64,000 bases of DNA from Aselliscus stoliczkanus. Taxonomy: Eukaryota > Chordata > Mammalia > Chiroptera > Hipposideridae. The translations under genes and the position numbers were made by a program. Where the stretch lies: assembly GCA_033961575.1 (NCBI GenBank), contig CM066735.1:91643449-91707448 (forward strand), read 5' to 3'. The notes beneath the pieces were generated by a model that was not told the DNA's origin, searched no databases, and saw only the letters and a list, made by a program, of their open reading frames with translations. Of the stretch, positions 22,693 through 34,375 are shown one piece after another. The first letter of the stretch is position 1. Each line of letters opens with the position of its first letter.

Positions 22693-23987
22693 AATGTGGC
22701 TTTTGCATTAGCTCTCAGGTGGGCCTTTGAATATTTAAAGCTGAGATAAGTTTGGAAAGCCTAGTCATTAAGAAAGGAAAGGGCCTTGGGATTTTCAACT
22801 CTCAAGAGCTGGATGTGGTGGGTGCTGGACCCTGGAAGTGGGGAGCTCCTGGGGCTGGCTGATGCACAGGTCCCAGGCCTTCCTCCGGGGTGTCTGCCCC
22901 AGCAGGTCTGCCAGGAGCCTGGAATTTACCTACCGAGCATCGCTCAGGGGAAGCTGCTACCACTGGTCCAGAGCGCACACTTAGAGAACCTCTGGCCTAG
23001 AGTTTAGGAGGAGTGAGGATGAAAACAATTTTCTCACCTTAGAAGACAGGAGCTAACTAAAAGGAAAAGGGGGACGATTTGCAGTGGACAGACTAGAGCA
23101 CCGAGGCTGGGGTCCTTGAGAAATGCCCAGTGCGCTGTGACTGATTCTGCCTCGGAGCAAACTACAATGGCAGGTAGAGATGGGGGGAGGGTGGGTACCT
23201 CAGGTAGGTCAGGGGGCTTGAGAGCAAAGCTGTCACTGCCGGCCCTTGCACGGTGCAGCCTGGGACACTAGCCTTCAGTAGAAATGAGGCCTCCAGAGCT
23301 AAGTTTATTTTCGTAAGGGACAAATAAAGACAGCTCCATCTTTGTGTACTTGAGTTGCTGACTTTAGGGTTGTTCAGCCTTAAAACTCTTGGAGATGAAG
23401 TAAGATGGCATGCTGTGGGGTGAAGGTTAGTGCATCTTCAGGAAGGAGCTGAAATTGTGAGGTTCAGTAGGATGTTGGGGCATTAGATAGGGAACCAGAA
23501 CAAGAAAAAGCCCAGAGGTAAGGAAGCACAGTCCCCAATGTGGATGTGGTTGAAAGCTACGGGGGGTGGGGGTGGGGGTGGGGGTTGGGTTCTACCTCCG
23601 CAGACCCAGGAAGATCTCAGCCAAGGCTGGCTCAATGCTGAGCAGAGTGGGGAGATTAGGCAATGCTATAATGTGACGCTGGCCCTCACCAGCTAAGTGG
23701 AGAGTGCGGGTCACTCACTCTGTGACAGCCCCAGCTGTCAGTGGGTGGGGTGGCAGAGCCTATTTAGGGTTGTGGTTGAGATGGGGGCAAAGGCAGTCGT
23801 ACCCAAGACAACAGTCATCTTTGGGATCCGGTTGTCATTATTTGGCCATTATTTACACTGTAACACACACAGAAGACACATCTTGCTCTGCTCAAATGAA
23901 GGATTTAGAAACAAGTTGCAGGCTATCCAATAAGTAGTAGAGGTTTGGTCTTCTGGGGAAAAACAATTACATCTCATTTGCAAACCT
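22693..23987. other. Unassigned sequence containing a G-run
   Basis: Contains the G-quadruplex-type run at 23,561. No gene or repeat family named with confidence. Confidence 0.5.
23561..23589 (+). repeat. (GGGGGT)n G-quadruplex-type tract
   Basis: Four runs of five or six G separated by single T residues, followed by TTGGG. The geometry (four G-tracts, one-base loops) is that of very stable parallel G-quadruplexes. Confidence 0.9.
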
Positions 23988-24735
23988 CTATTGATGATCT
24001 AAGCGGGGAGCCTCTTTACCCAATGAGATACATCTTCACACTCACTAGGATGACTAACATCAAAATAACTAGTGTTGGCAAGGGTGTGGAGAAATGGGAA
24101 CCTTCATACATTGCTGGTGGACATGCAAAATGGTGTGGCCACTATGGAAAACAGTCTAGAAGTTCCTCAAATAGTTAAACATAGTTACCATATGATCCCG
24201 CCATTCCACTCCTAGGTCTAAGCCCAAGAGAACTGAAAATATATATCTACCCAAAAACTTGTATGTAAATATTTATAGCAGCATTATTTATAATTAGCCT
24301 CAAAGCGAAACAACCCAAATGTCTTATCAACTGATGAACAGATCAACAAGACGTGGTATATCTGTACAATGGAATATTACTCAGCATAAAAAGGAATGGA
24401 CCCTGATACGTGCTACAACATGGACAAGCTAAGCGAAGCAAGCCAGACATAAACGGCCACATATTATATGATTTGCTTATATGAAATGTCCCTAACAGGC
24501 AAACCTGTAGAGACAGAACACAGAGCAGTGATTGCCAGAATCTGGGGTGAGGGTGGCTGGGCAGTGATTGCTGATGGGTATGGGGTTTCTTTCTGGGGTG
24601 ACGAAAGGTTCTGGAATTATATACTGTGGCAATGTTTGCACAACCTCCTACGAAGACCCACTGAACTGTATGCTTTAAGAGAGTGAACTTTATGGTATAT
24701 GAATTATCTTAATTTAATAAAAGCACTCTCATTTA
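23988..24735 (+). repeat. L1 3' end (5'-truncated)
   Basis: Contains the ordered L1 landmarks: CACACTCACTAGGATGAC, GGTGTGGCCACTATGGAAAA, CCATATGATCCCGCCATTCC, GGAATATTACTCAGCATAAA, ATATGAAATGTCCCTAACAG and TATCTTAATTTAATAAAAG at the end. Shares these with the L1 at 8.9-9.7 kb but is a separate insertion. Confidence 0.88.
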
Positions 24736-26869
24736 AAATTTTTTTTTTTAATTTGCACTAAAACTTAAACCTTTTGATGATGGTGACAGCAGCAACTTCT
24801 ATTAACAATGTTCCCTGACCCCCACCCTCACCCCCCGGCTATGCAAAAGAAGAAAAATACTACACCTTTCTAAATTGCTCCCTAGAGTAACTGGAATAGT
24901 GTATTCTAAATTCTTTTTTTTATCATGAAAAGGCAAGAAGTTTCTTTTATAGTTCGGGGCATCTGTAGTAGAGGAGGTTTGCCACTCAATCATGGTCCTG
25001 TCTCAAAGAGGGGTTTAAACAATTCCTCTGATCTTTTAAATATTCAAAAATATTATTTTTGAAACTGATGTTTAAATGGAGGAAGTAGGATTTCAGGAGT
25101 TGCAGCTTCAAAGCTGGAATTCATAAAGCCGCCTAGAAGTTATAGAGCAGTATCACATAATGAAATTAAAGTGTTTCTAACCAGTTACAAGGGGATTCTT
25201 TTGTGACCAAAAGAATTTCTTATAGGACTCAAACATATCTTTGTGGACTAAAGAGAAAAGCAAAAACATCTTATAGGTAGATTTTATTTGATAGGAATGC
25301 TAGTGCCTGTTAGATCTTACTTCACAGGGATTTTTGAAAATTAAGAGAATATATATGAATGTGCTTTGTTCCCTCTGAAGAAATGTGACCTATAAATTTG
25401 AAACACCATGATCTTTATTCAATAAAAGTTTATGGAAATGATATAAAATCACCTGGTGAATTCTAGTTTGTGATCAAATTACCTACACAAAACATTTTTC
25501 ACTCACTCCATAAAAGAGTTATAGCCCTGTTTCTTTTTCATTTGTGAGAGCTTGAAATGAAATGAACTCACTTCCCGGTGAGGTGATGAGCTGTCAAATC
25601 TTAGGAGAAGGATTGCTTGAGCAATGAAAGTTGATACCAATAGTTACACCCACAGATTCATATTTGATCTTGCCCCCTCCTCTCACTACACTACACTCTG
25701 CAGCATGCAGCTCTTTCTTCTTTTTTTTTTTTAATTCTAAATTTCGACTTAAGATGTTTTATTTATAAATTTTAAACAAGCTAAGTATGAGCTTGTTTTC
25801 ACAGCATGAGTGGTGTTCTGGCTTTTCCCCTTCTTCCTCTCTCTCTCTCCCGACAGAATCTAATTATAGGAAACATGGTTTTCTCAGAACACTTTAGAAT
25901 AGAAAGGTGGAGTCCTCTTTGCCTTTCCCTCTGGCTCTGAGGAGACCCAGCCAGTTCAGGGTTTTGGGCCCTGGAGTGGGCTCTGCCAAGGGGTTCCCCT
26001 GGGGCTGGGTCTCAGGAATAAGCCGCAGAAATGGTGTTCCCGAGGGACTCAGGAGTCTCCGCGGACCAGGTGAGGCTGACCCTTTGGCGGGGTCTTTCAC
26101 CTGCCCCATGCACAACCCCTACACTTTCCTGAAAAGCCGAGACTGCCCAGTTACTATGCAGCAGCCCCACCTGGAGAGGCCCAGCCGCATGTACGTCCAC
26201 ACCGGCTTTGCACCCTCCCGGAGACGTGAACAGGGGTAGATTTGTTTTCATTGATCCAGCTGTACCCTCTCCCTGTTTTCCCCACCCCCAACTCATTTCT
26301 GTGGTCTCCCTTCTTCAGTGAAATATAACTACCTGATTCTGACACCTTCATATATTTCAGCATGTGACAAACCTACAGAAATCCACCCCCCCCACACACC
26401 CATCCTGGCAGGAAGTTTCACACTCACTTGCTGGGCTTTGAAACAAACTTTTTTCTCAAATGCAAGACCACCTACTCATTCCGAACTTCCTTACCAGGAC
26501 TTAACCAGGCCTTCCCTGGGCAGGCCCCCAAAGGAAAAACCCTTAATTTGGCTGATGTGTGTATTGTAGACTGTCCATCAACAGCTTAGAAAACACCACC
26601 TGTGGGGGCCATCCCTGGGCTTAGGCACAACAGAGAGCTGCTAGCTTCAAAGGAGCTTTATCTAAAAGCCATTTCTCATTAGCGCTGAGAAGAGCAGGGC
26701 AGCAGCCCCAGCTGCAGAGGGAGTTCCTAAGGCCAGCTGAGCACAGGTTCCTGCACTGCGTTGCTGGGTCTGGTTTTATTTTGGCCTTGTCAAATCCTGG
26801 CTAGGGTTTGTACTAGTATTGCCAGCTCATTCGTTATGCCCATAAAATAATAATGCTAGTAATAATAAC
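24736..26869. other. Unassigned sequence
   Basis: About 2.1 kb. A GC-richer patch at 25,900-26,240 opens frames on both strands but lacks family resemblance. Nothing recognised. Confidence 0.5.
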
Positions 26870-27015
26870 AATGAATAACAATAACAGTAGATCTCATTTA
26901 CTCAGCACTTCCCATGAGCCAATGCTCTGGCTAAATGCTTAACCTACATTTTCTCATTTAATCCTCATAAACTCATACAGGTTCAATAACTTCCCTTAAC
27001 CCATGCCAGCCAGCG
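26870..27015 (-). repeat. MIR SINE fragment, antisense
   Basis: CATTTACTCAGCACTTCCC, GAGCCAATGCTCTGGC and TTCTCATTTAATCCTCATAA are the reverse complement of the MIR 3' half. Confidence 0.65.
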
Positions 27016-27276
27016 AGCTTTGTCTGAATCCAAATCCCATGGAGGACCGCTTGCGGCCTGAAAACAAGGCTGCATTTCCAAATCCCCAGGGAACTGAACT
27101 TATAAAGGCTATGACCCCAGGCCTTGGGGGCAGTGATGGGCTGTCATTGTCAGTGAGGTCCTGTGCAGAGAGATGGCAGAGCCATGTGCTCACCTCTTCA
27201 AGCAGAGGTTAAGGGAAATGTCACTCTCATTCTGGAAAATCATGCAGTTAATACATGGGTATAAGAGCACAGCATA

Positions 27277-27385
27277 GGACTGGCCGAGTGGTGGTTAAGT
27301 GCTGACTTGGGAAGCCAGCGGCCCCGGTTCGGTCCCACATATGAGGGCCAGTGACACTGCCCTCAAAAAAAAAAAAAAAAAGAAA
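27277..27385 (+). mobile_element. tRNA-Ser-headed SINE, short form
   Basis: Slightly 5'-diverged head (GGACTGGCCGAGTGG), intact B box GGTTCGGTCCCAC, hairpin and A tail. Target-site duplication AGAGCACAGCATA / AGAGGACAGCATA. Confidence 0.9.
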
Positions 27386-27397
27386 AGAGGACAGCAT

Positions 27398-28634
27398 AAA
27401 GTCTGCCTTTCCCCTAGCAGACACTCAAAATTATTTTGTGAACTTGAACCCTGTCTCACTAGGACTCTGTACTTTGTGTTTAGTAGATGCTTTTCATGTC
27501 TCAGCAGGGATGGTGCTTCCCAAACTTATTTCCTACCACTGTCAGTCTCAAGTGCCGGGGCTGGAGATGCCCCGTGTAGGTAGAACAACTGCTTCCTTAA
27601 TGTCTTTTTCTCTATCATCTTGATAGTTTACACACCCCTCACAGCCTGCATGATTAAGGTATTTGTGAACATAGCCTCATCAGAACGTTAACCAATATTA
27701 GCAGTAAGTTATTTTTCCAGGGCTCGGACATGTACTGAGGTTTCCAAACCTAAACATTTCCCAAGAAAATTTGCAAGTTAATATTCGCAGTCCTTAAATT
27801 CCTTTTTAGAAACAGGTAGTGAATGAATCCTAAATCCATAAGTAGTAGAAACCCAAACAGGACAACCCCCACCCCCCAACAGAGTTTTGAACAGAATCCA
27901 GGTATAAGATGGATTTCTACTTGAGAGATTTCAACAACCCAAGCTGAGTTGCAGACTCAGTGCTTCCCTTTGCTCTGAGTCCAGTTTCCCTCAGCTGTAA
28001 TTTCTTAGCCAGGGAGCTAAATTAACCCCCTTTCCTCTCCCCTCCTCTCCTTCCTGCCCTGCCCCCCAAGTCTCTTTATGCCACCAATCCTTTGTAGTTG
28101 TTTCTAATTTTCCTCCAGGCCTTGTAAATCTTTGTCTCTGTTTTTTTATTTCTTTGGCTACATCTGTTTTACCCTGGTGGCGCCCGCCTGCAGGTACAGG
28201 CAATCACGTGGATGGTTCAGACCAGATTACTGCATGGATGCACCCCCACCCCACCCCTGTCCAGCTACACCAGCTGCCTCATGGGATAATGGCCCAGCTC
28301 CAAACCTCTCCCTGAACTCAGGGGCTCACAGAATTAGCCCACATGGGAACTGCCCAGAGCTCTTTACAATGGGGCTCTCAACCTTTCCACCTCCAGCCCT
28401 GCAAATGTGCTATGCCCTCCAGAGCGGCTCCAGGCCTCTGCTGAGCTCTGCCCTTCTCCCAAAAGCCCCCACTGTCTCCCTCCGTCTCTCCCTCCCTTCC
28501 CATGTGCTCCGAATCCTAATGGGCTTTCAAGGCTAGGATACCTGCTCCCTCATGGCCTTCCTCTTACCCTGGTCATAATGAAATCTCTTCCGCTCCTAGA
28601 GTTCCATTCCCTCCCCGCTCCCTCTTTCCAGCAT
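27398..28634. other. Unassigned, pyrimidine-rich, possibly old L2
   Basis: 28,230-28,640 is C/T-rich in the manner of decayed L2 sequence, but I found no diagnostic block. Confidence 0.4.
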
Positions 28635-29020
28635 TTCCTTGACATTTTATTATGGGAAACCTCAAACACATTCAAAAGTAGATAAAACACTACAGCAAAC
28701 TCTTGTGTTTCAGTTGCTCAAGTTCAGTGATGTGAACACATGGCCAGGGGGGTTTCATTGGCTTTCCTGTCCATCATTATGAAGCAAATCCCGGACACTA
28801 ACTCTATCATTTCACCCACAAATGTTTCAAGATAGATCTCAAAGGATTCTTTTTAAAAACATAATCACAATATTATTAGCACACCAAAGGGACAATTAAC
28901 ATCTCCTTAAGATCATTCAATTTCCCTTATTGTCTAAGGATTTTTTTTTTAACAGATTGTTTAAAATGAGAACCCAAATGCGGCCCACCCATTGCAAATG
29001 GTGCATTTGTTTCCTAAGCG
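28635..29020 (-). repeat. Old L1 3' UTR-like sequence, antisense
   Basis: ATTATGGGAAACCTCAAACA, AAGCAAATCCCGGACACTAAC, AAGATAGATCTCAAAGGATTC and ATTCAATTTCCCTTATTGTC resemble the same L1M-type 3' UTR as at 17,893. Confidence 0.5.
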
Positions 29021-29384
29021 CCCCTTCCCTCAGTTTCTCTGTTGAAGAACCTGGCTAGCTTGTCCTGGAGAGCCCCCAGAGTCTGAACTTTGCTGGCGGC
29101 ACTCCCACACTTTCCCTTAACACTCCCTCTGCCCTATAGCTTGTGGGGTTGGTCAGCAGTTACTACCTGAGGCCAGGAGTCTTCAAAGGCAGGCGCATTA
29201 AATGCTCTCTGAGGGGCATCTGGGGGTTTGCCCGAGAGGCAGGGTCCACAGGGTGAGGTCTCTCCCTCCTGGGTCCCTGAGGAAATGTCCTCTGAGGGCT
29301 GTGGCCTCCGTGACTGAGGATCCTGAGACTTCAGGGCCCAGCAGTGGCCCCACCTGGGACAGCACACCTCAGCGCCCATAAACT

Positions 29385-29443
29385 GGGGTGGCAGACACTT
29401 TATTTATTTTTTTATTATTTTTTGGGGGGTGGCGGACACTTTA
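29385..29443. repeat. Tail-only insertion flanked by an 18-bp duplication
   Basis: GGGGTGGCAGACACTTTA and GGGGTGGCGGACACTTTA (17 of 18 identical) flank about 23 bases of T-rich sequence. This is the footprint of a retroposition that left only a poly(A)-like tail. Confidence 0.65.
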
Positions 29444-30859
29444 GTTCCTGCCAGACCCTAGGGCTCCATCTATGGTACCTGAGGGTGACTTGGAGAAGTC
29501 ACCCTCCCTGATTCTGGCCTTCTCTGGCTTTGTTCTAAGTGGTCAAGGCCCAGTTTGGCCCCTCTGCCTGATGTTACCATTGCTTCTCTAAGCCAAAGCC
29601 TGTGAGGAGAAGTTGCCATTTTTGCAAATCTTTGTCTCTTTCTTCTATCCCTCTTTCCCCTCAACTTCTGGCCCAGTCAAGGAGCCCCCCTATTCTTCTA
29701 CTTCCCCTTTTTGTCTGGATTGCTTTTATTTACATCTCTGCACATGGATACACCACCCAGTGACAAAGGGATTTAGACAACTCAAGATTATTGTCATGCT
29801 GCAAAACCCCATTTTTGAAATTCAGAAGCCTAAACCCACTTATCCCTGCTTAACCACCTAACTCATTTCTGAACATTTTTCTGCTAAGGGACAAGTTATT
29901 TAATGAAAAAAAAAAAATTCCCTGTTAATTTTAGAGAAGAAAAAATTCTGATGTCTTTTTCTCCCCACCCAAGATTTCTCAACACTTTTCACAAGTAGAA
30001 AACTCCATCAACTGAACAATGAAAATAAACGGATACAAGTAACAAACAACATGAAGGTAAATAAATCTAGTTTATACATAAAATGTAATGCAAGAATTTC
30101 TTTTTTTTAAAAAACTCACCAAAGCAGCAAGTGTGGTTGATGGAAGAGGGCTGGGAGAGAGAGTCATTCTTTGAAAGGTTCATTCTTTTTTCTTCATGTT
30201 TTCTTTACTAAGTTTTCATCCTTTGGGCTCATACTTTGCACTCAAGCTGCACTTGACAGAATATACAGATGAACATCGTTAGGGAGAAATAAAGACTGAG
30301 CACAAGAATCCTTGGGAATGTGGGAAAAACGCAGGTGTACGGCATCCTCCAGTTGGAGAAGGTCCCTGGGTCGCCTTGGCAAGGCAAATTGGGTTCATGC
30401 AAACACAGGGTGCAGTTCAGACCTGTTCTACGTACGTGATGTTGACAAGACACGACTGAATCGCTGAGTGTGTCTTACCTGCCTGAATGTGGAAGTATCA
30501 CTGCTTGTAACAGATTTATTGAGTGTGCTTTTGGCTCAAAGGTTACTGTACTAGGGGGAAAAAAAAAGCCATTGTCCAAAATGTGGTTTAAGAGCCATTA
30601 TGTTGAAAAGTTAATTCAACAGTCATCCCGTGAGGGAAGTCTTTTATTACTGAGGTCTTTCTCTTGGCTTTTCTCCCTGCCTTCAATGCTCATTTCCTCT
30701 CAGGCAAGTGGACGCTGCAGGCGGTCTAGAATGCAGGTTAGGTTCTCAGAAATGTGAAGGAGAACAGCCCACTGATACTTTAAAAAAGTATTCACAACAT
30801 AGTACTTCCCTGCTTCTCAGGGGCAGAGTTAACTAGGGCTTTGAATTATCGATAAGTGC
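29444..30859. other. Unassigned sequence
   Basis: Nothing recognised in about 1.4 kb. Confidence 0.5.
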
Positions 30860-31270
30860 AATAACACGGCTGAATGTTCACTCTGGCCGAGTGAAAGGAG
30901 CTGGATGTGACAGAACGCATACTCTGTCCACATGGAATTCAAAACACGCAAACCATCCGAGGAGATAGAAATCAGGATGTGTTCCTTGGGGTTGGGGAGG
31001 CGAAGTGACAGGAAAGAGGCATAAAGGAATTTTCTGGGATGAATGAAATGTTCTCTAACTTGTTTTGGGTGGTTACACAGATGTATGTAATTTTCAAAAT
31101 TCATCAACCTAGGGCCGGCCGAGTGGCGCGGTGGTTAAGAGCTGGCTTGGGACTCCAGCGGCCCTGATTCGGGTCCCACATATGAAGGTCAGTGACACTG
31201 CCCTCAAAAAAAAAAAAATTCATCAACCTCATTAGATCTGTGCATTTTATGGTATGCTTAAAAAGTTTGA
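30860..31270 (+). repeat. L1 3' end, interrupted by a SINE
   Basis: GAATTTTCTGGGATGAATG, TGTTTTGGGTGGTTACACAG, TTTTCAAAATTCATCAACC and, after the SINE, GTGCATTTTATGGTATGC belong to the end of an L1 3' UTR. Confidence 0.6.
31111..31214 (+). mobile_element. tRNA-Ser-headed SINE, short form
   Basis: Clean copy: GGCCGGCCGAGTGGCGCGG head, GATTCGGGTCCCAC B box, hairpin, A tail. Target-site duplication AAAATTCATCAACCT is perfect (31,096 and 31,215), splitting the L1 3' end. Confidence 0.93.
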
Positions 31271-31317
31271 AATGAGTGAAGGAAAGAATTAAAATGTTAT
31301 TGAGTGTCTTTAAAAAA

Positions 31318-31520
31318 ACACGATAGGCTTTGTGGTTGGAAGGCTGGGTTTGAGTCCTGCTCCACAAGTCCTAGCTCTAGGATGTTGGGCAAGTTCATTA
31401 ACCTTCTCGGCCTGTTTTCTCACGTACAAACCAGTGCTGAAGACAGTGCTCAGCTCGTAAGCATCTGCGAACGTTAAATGGCTAATGCCCACAAGGCTCT
31501 CAGTAACTGATGAGCAAGTA
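31318..31520 (+). repeat. MIR SINE
   Basis: GGCTGGGTTTGAGTCCTGC, GTTGGGCAAGTTCATTAACC, GCCTGTTTTCTCACGTAC and CGAACGTTAAATGGC match MIR in order. Confidence 0.75.
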
Positions 31521-32123
31521 TTATGTTTCTCTCTTCCCTGAGTGATCTGAAGGGCACTCATGGAAGCTCCTCATCTACTCCACCTTGTCACCATTCACAT
31601 TTTCCTGTCACTTCACCTCCATCCTGTCTCATCGTCCTCAGAGGCTGTCCCTGCCACCGTGGCCCCTCACTCAGTTCTGTCATTCCTGCCACTGAGGCCC
31701 ATCTAGCCTCCGGCATCTCTTGGCATCGCTGAGGCCAGGCCCTGCCAACTCTTGCTGGAATGCCTCTGGTGGTTTCCCAGTGGGTTCTGCTGCCTGCTGG
31801 TTACGTTGCCTGCACTCCAACTGCCTCCACACCTGGTGTGCACAGAAGCCTGCTGCTGGTCTGCAGGCTTCTTTTCAACCTGGTTTCTTCTCCATTTGTG
31901 GTAACCTGGTGCCAGCTCACACTTGGCTTTATTCAGGCCGGAACTTCATTCAGAGTAGTCTCTAGACATGAAATAGACTCTTTCCTTCTAACTCTCCAGG
32001 GCTAGGAAGCCTTCTTTGACCTTCTAGCTTGCAATGACTCCTCCCTTGTCTGAATGCTCTGTTTTTTAAATTTAATTTGACAAAACTTTATAGAATGACA
32101 AAACTTTAGTTTGGTCATATGCA
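31521..32123 (+). repeat. Possible decayed L2 sequence
   Basis: C/T-rich with GGTGGTTTCCCAGTGGGTTC and AAGCCTTCTTTGACCTTC, in the style of L2. Low confidence. Confidence 0.35.
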
Positions 32124-32367
32124 GAGGGCGCCAACAAAGAGTATACATGTTTTAAGAAAGGAAAACTGTATTAAAATTGTATTACTCAATATATACTGAT
32201 AACAAAAGATGAATACAAGTCACGTTTGACTTCTGCAGTTATAAGAGGTGCTCAAAGTGGTTACAAACCTCATATCCATGGGCGGTCATAGTCAGCTTAT
32301 TACAATGCTGTTTAAAATGGTTAATAGTTCTTGAGGTAAGGTTCTGGCAACGTTAAGGATGAGGCAA
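32124..32367. mobile_element. mariner-like DNA transposon fragment
   Basis: Starts AGAGGGCGCCAACAAAGAG and continues TTTTAAGAAAGGAAAACTG, ATTACTCAATATATACTGAT, AACAAAAGATGAATACAAG and GGTGCTCAAAGTGGTTAC. I recall this run of landmarks from mariner-type elements in bats. No transposase frame and no second terminal repeat are seen, so it is a decayed or truncated copy. Confidence 0.5.
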
Positions 32368-32391
32368 AATGAATGAATGAATGAATGAATA
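32368..32391. repeat. (AATG)n short tandem repeat
   Basis: Five to six AATG units. Confidence 0.85.
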
Positions 32392-32714
32392 AAGAAAGAA
32401 CTCCAAATCAGGCCTACCACAGCAGTAACTGGACTGGAGACCCTGAGTAAGCTTCTTTAGGCCAGGCGCGAGTGTGCCCAGAGGTGCAGGGTCCTGAGAC
32501 CAAACCAGCCCAGTGGAGGCACCTTTGCGTCAGACCCTTCGAGTCAGCTGCTTTCTACCATCAAAGGCTGATAGAGCTTTTGGCAGTTTTGGGCCTATCC
32601 CTCGATACTTCCCTACTTCCTTCAGTTATTTCTACCTGTGCATCTCCGTTTTGTCCCATGTCCCCAGGACAGTGCAGTGCTCCATGCATTTCCTCAAGCG
32701 GCCATTAACACAGC
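32392..32714. other. Unassigned sequence
   Basis: Nothing recognised. Confidence 0.5.
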
Positions 32715-32882
32715 ACTACAGAAATTCATGGTCTCATGGTGTTAGAGGCTAGGGGTCCGAAACCAAGGTGTCGGCAGGGTGGGGTCCCTCTGAGGGTGCT
32801 GGGGAAGGATGTGTTCTGGGCCTGTCGCCCGGCTTCTGGCAGTTCCTTGGTTGGGGCAGCATCACCCAGTCGTCACGTGGCA

Positions 32883-32885
<3 letters not shown>

Positions 32886-32923
<38 letters not shown>
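32886..32923. repeat. (GT)n microsatellite
   Basis: About 19 uninterrupted GT units inside the MaLR LTR. Confidence 0.95.
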
Positions 32924-32925
<2 letters not shown>

Positions 32926-33080
32926 AAAATTTCCCCTTTTTATGAGGACACCAGTCATACTACAGTAGAAACCCACACACTCCATCCAGTATGACCTCAT
33001 GTTAACAAGTTACTTCTGCAACAACCCTATTTCTAAACAAAGTCACATCTGAGGTACTAGGGGTTAAAAGTTTAACCTGA

Positions 33081-33186
33081 GGGCCGGCCGAGTGGCGTGG
33101 TGGTTAAGAGCTGGTTTGGGACGCCAGTGGCCCCAGTTCGGGTCCCACATATGAGGGCCAGTGACACTGCCCTCAAAAGAAAAAAA
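33081..33186 (+). mobile_element. tRNA-Ser-headed SINE, short form
   Basis: Head GGCCGGCCGAGTGGCGTGG, CAGTTCGGGTCCCAC, hairpin and A tail. Target-site duplication AAAAGTTTAACCTGAG / AAAAGTTTAACATGAG. It interrupts the MaLR LTR. Confidence 0.92.
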
Positions 33187-33333
33187 AAAAGTTTAACATG
33201 AGTTTTGGAGGGCAGAATTCAACCCCCAACAGTCAGTGTGCCTCAAACTTGAGTCACTTTTAACCACCTTTGTGATTGCTCTCATGCACCACATGGTACT
33301 TATAAGATATTCACTTGGTTTTAGCTGTTATTT

Positions 33334-33817
33334 ATTTATTTTATTTTACTATTATTATTATTTTAAAGATTTTATTGGGGAATTGGGGGAGGGGAACAGT
33401 GTTTGGGAATTGGGGAGGGGGACCAGCCAAGTCGTTCTTCAGTCTTCATTGTGGAGGGCGCCAGCAGCTCGTGGTCTCTAAGCTCAAGATGTAGAGTTCG
33501 ATCTTAGTTGCTGGTGGGCGTAGCCACCATCCCATGAGGGAGTCAAATCAGCAGCCTTGTTGTTAAGAGCACATGCCCTATCCACTGAGCCATCCGGGCA
33601 GCAGCTCAGCCCAAGATGCTGAGTTTGGTCTTAGTTGGGGTGGGCGTAACCCACCATTGAACAGGCAATCTTGTTGTTACACCAGCTGAGCCATCCTGCC
33701 ACCTGTTGCAGATCAGGGACAGCTCAGCCCGGATGCAGCATCACTGGCCCATGTGGGAATTGAACTGGTGGCCCTGTGCTCTCATGCTCTAAGCCAGCTC
33801 TTAACCAACTGAGCCTA
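33334..33817 (-). mobile_element. Composite SINE with two tRNA-like heads and the shared CT-rich tail
   Basis: On the minus strand it opens with one tRNA-like module (TTGGTTAAGAGCTGGC near 33,800 and AGTTCAATTCCCAC near 33,760). A second module begins CCGGATGGCTCAGTGG near 33,590, and a CAACTAAGA-type linker follows. The tail has GTTCCCCTCCCCCAATTC and AATAAAATCTTTAAAA, the same as in the long tRNA-Ser SINEs. TGTTATTT occurs on both flanks. At about 480 bases it is longer than any single-headed copy here. Confidence 0.75.
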
Positions 33818-33829
33818 GATGTTATTTTT

Positions 33830-34240
33830 CACCTAAGACTATAATACTCTATGTCATAAATGGAAACTTTGTATCACATGACATATCACATATCACATGA
33901 CATATGTTAATGGTACATGTAATAGACAAAATACATAAATATTGATAACATAATAAACATAAACACATAACTATTAAAATGTCAGTGTTCTACCCCAAAT
34001 CATTTTCCTATCTCCCTCTGGCTGAAAATGCCATTTAGAAAACACACACGTCTAATCTGGATGAGGGCAGGGAGGCATTTCTAGAAATAACACCGAAAGC
34101 CAGGAAGACACTCTCAGCATGAGAATTTTGGGCACTTTGATAGCGATAGGGTGGGAGCAGAGATAGGCTATTGACCACAGGACTGGGTGGGGAGTGGGAG
34201 GTCTAATTACTCTGTGCTGACACATACCACAGGTGAGAAC
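33830..34240. other. Unassigned AT-rich sequence
   Basis: Includes a short imperfect repeat of ACATATCACATG. Nothing else recognised. Confidence 0.5.
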
Positions 34241-34375
34241 AGAGCGACCTTACAAATCACATTACATAGGAGAGAAAAATGAGACACGGAGAGGTTAAGG
34301 CAAGTCAGTACCTGGGTGAAGGCTGACTTCCCAACCCACTTCGATTTAGTTAACCCCTGATACTCTGCAGCCTCC
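34241..34375 (-). repeat. MIR SINE fragment, antisense
   Basis: AAAATGAGACACGGAGAGG, TTAAGGCAAGTCAGTACC and a TTCGATTTAGTTAACCC-type end match reversed MIR. Confidence 0.6.

Larger units (their letters stand above)
32715..33235 (-). repeat. MaLR (MLT1-type) LTR, antisense, interrupted
   Basis: GAGGCTAGGGGTCCGAAACC, GGTGTCGGCAGGGTGGGG, TTATGAGGACACCAGTCATAC, CCAGTATGACCTCATGTTAAC and AAAGTCACATCTGAGGTACT follow the MLT1 order. The element is broken by a (GT)n run at 32,886 and by a SINE at 33,081, after which TTTTGGAGGGCAGAATTCAAC completes it. Confidence 0.75.

Noticed and set aside
32749..33000. Open frames rich in Cys-Val or Thr-His dipeptides
   Set aside because: They are translations of the (GT)n microsatellite. 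The same applies at 18.9, 36.9 and 35.8 kb.
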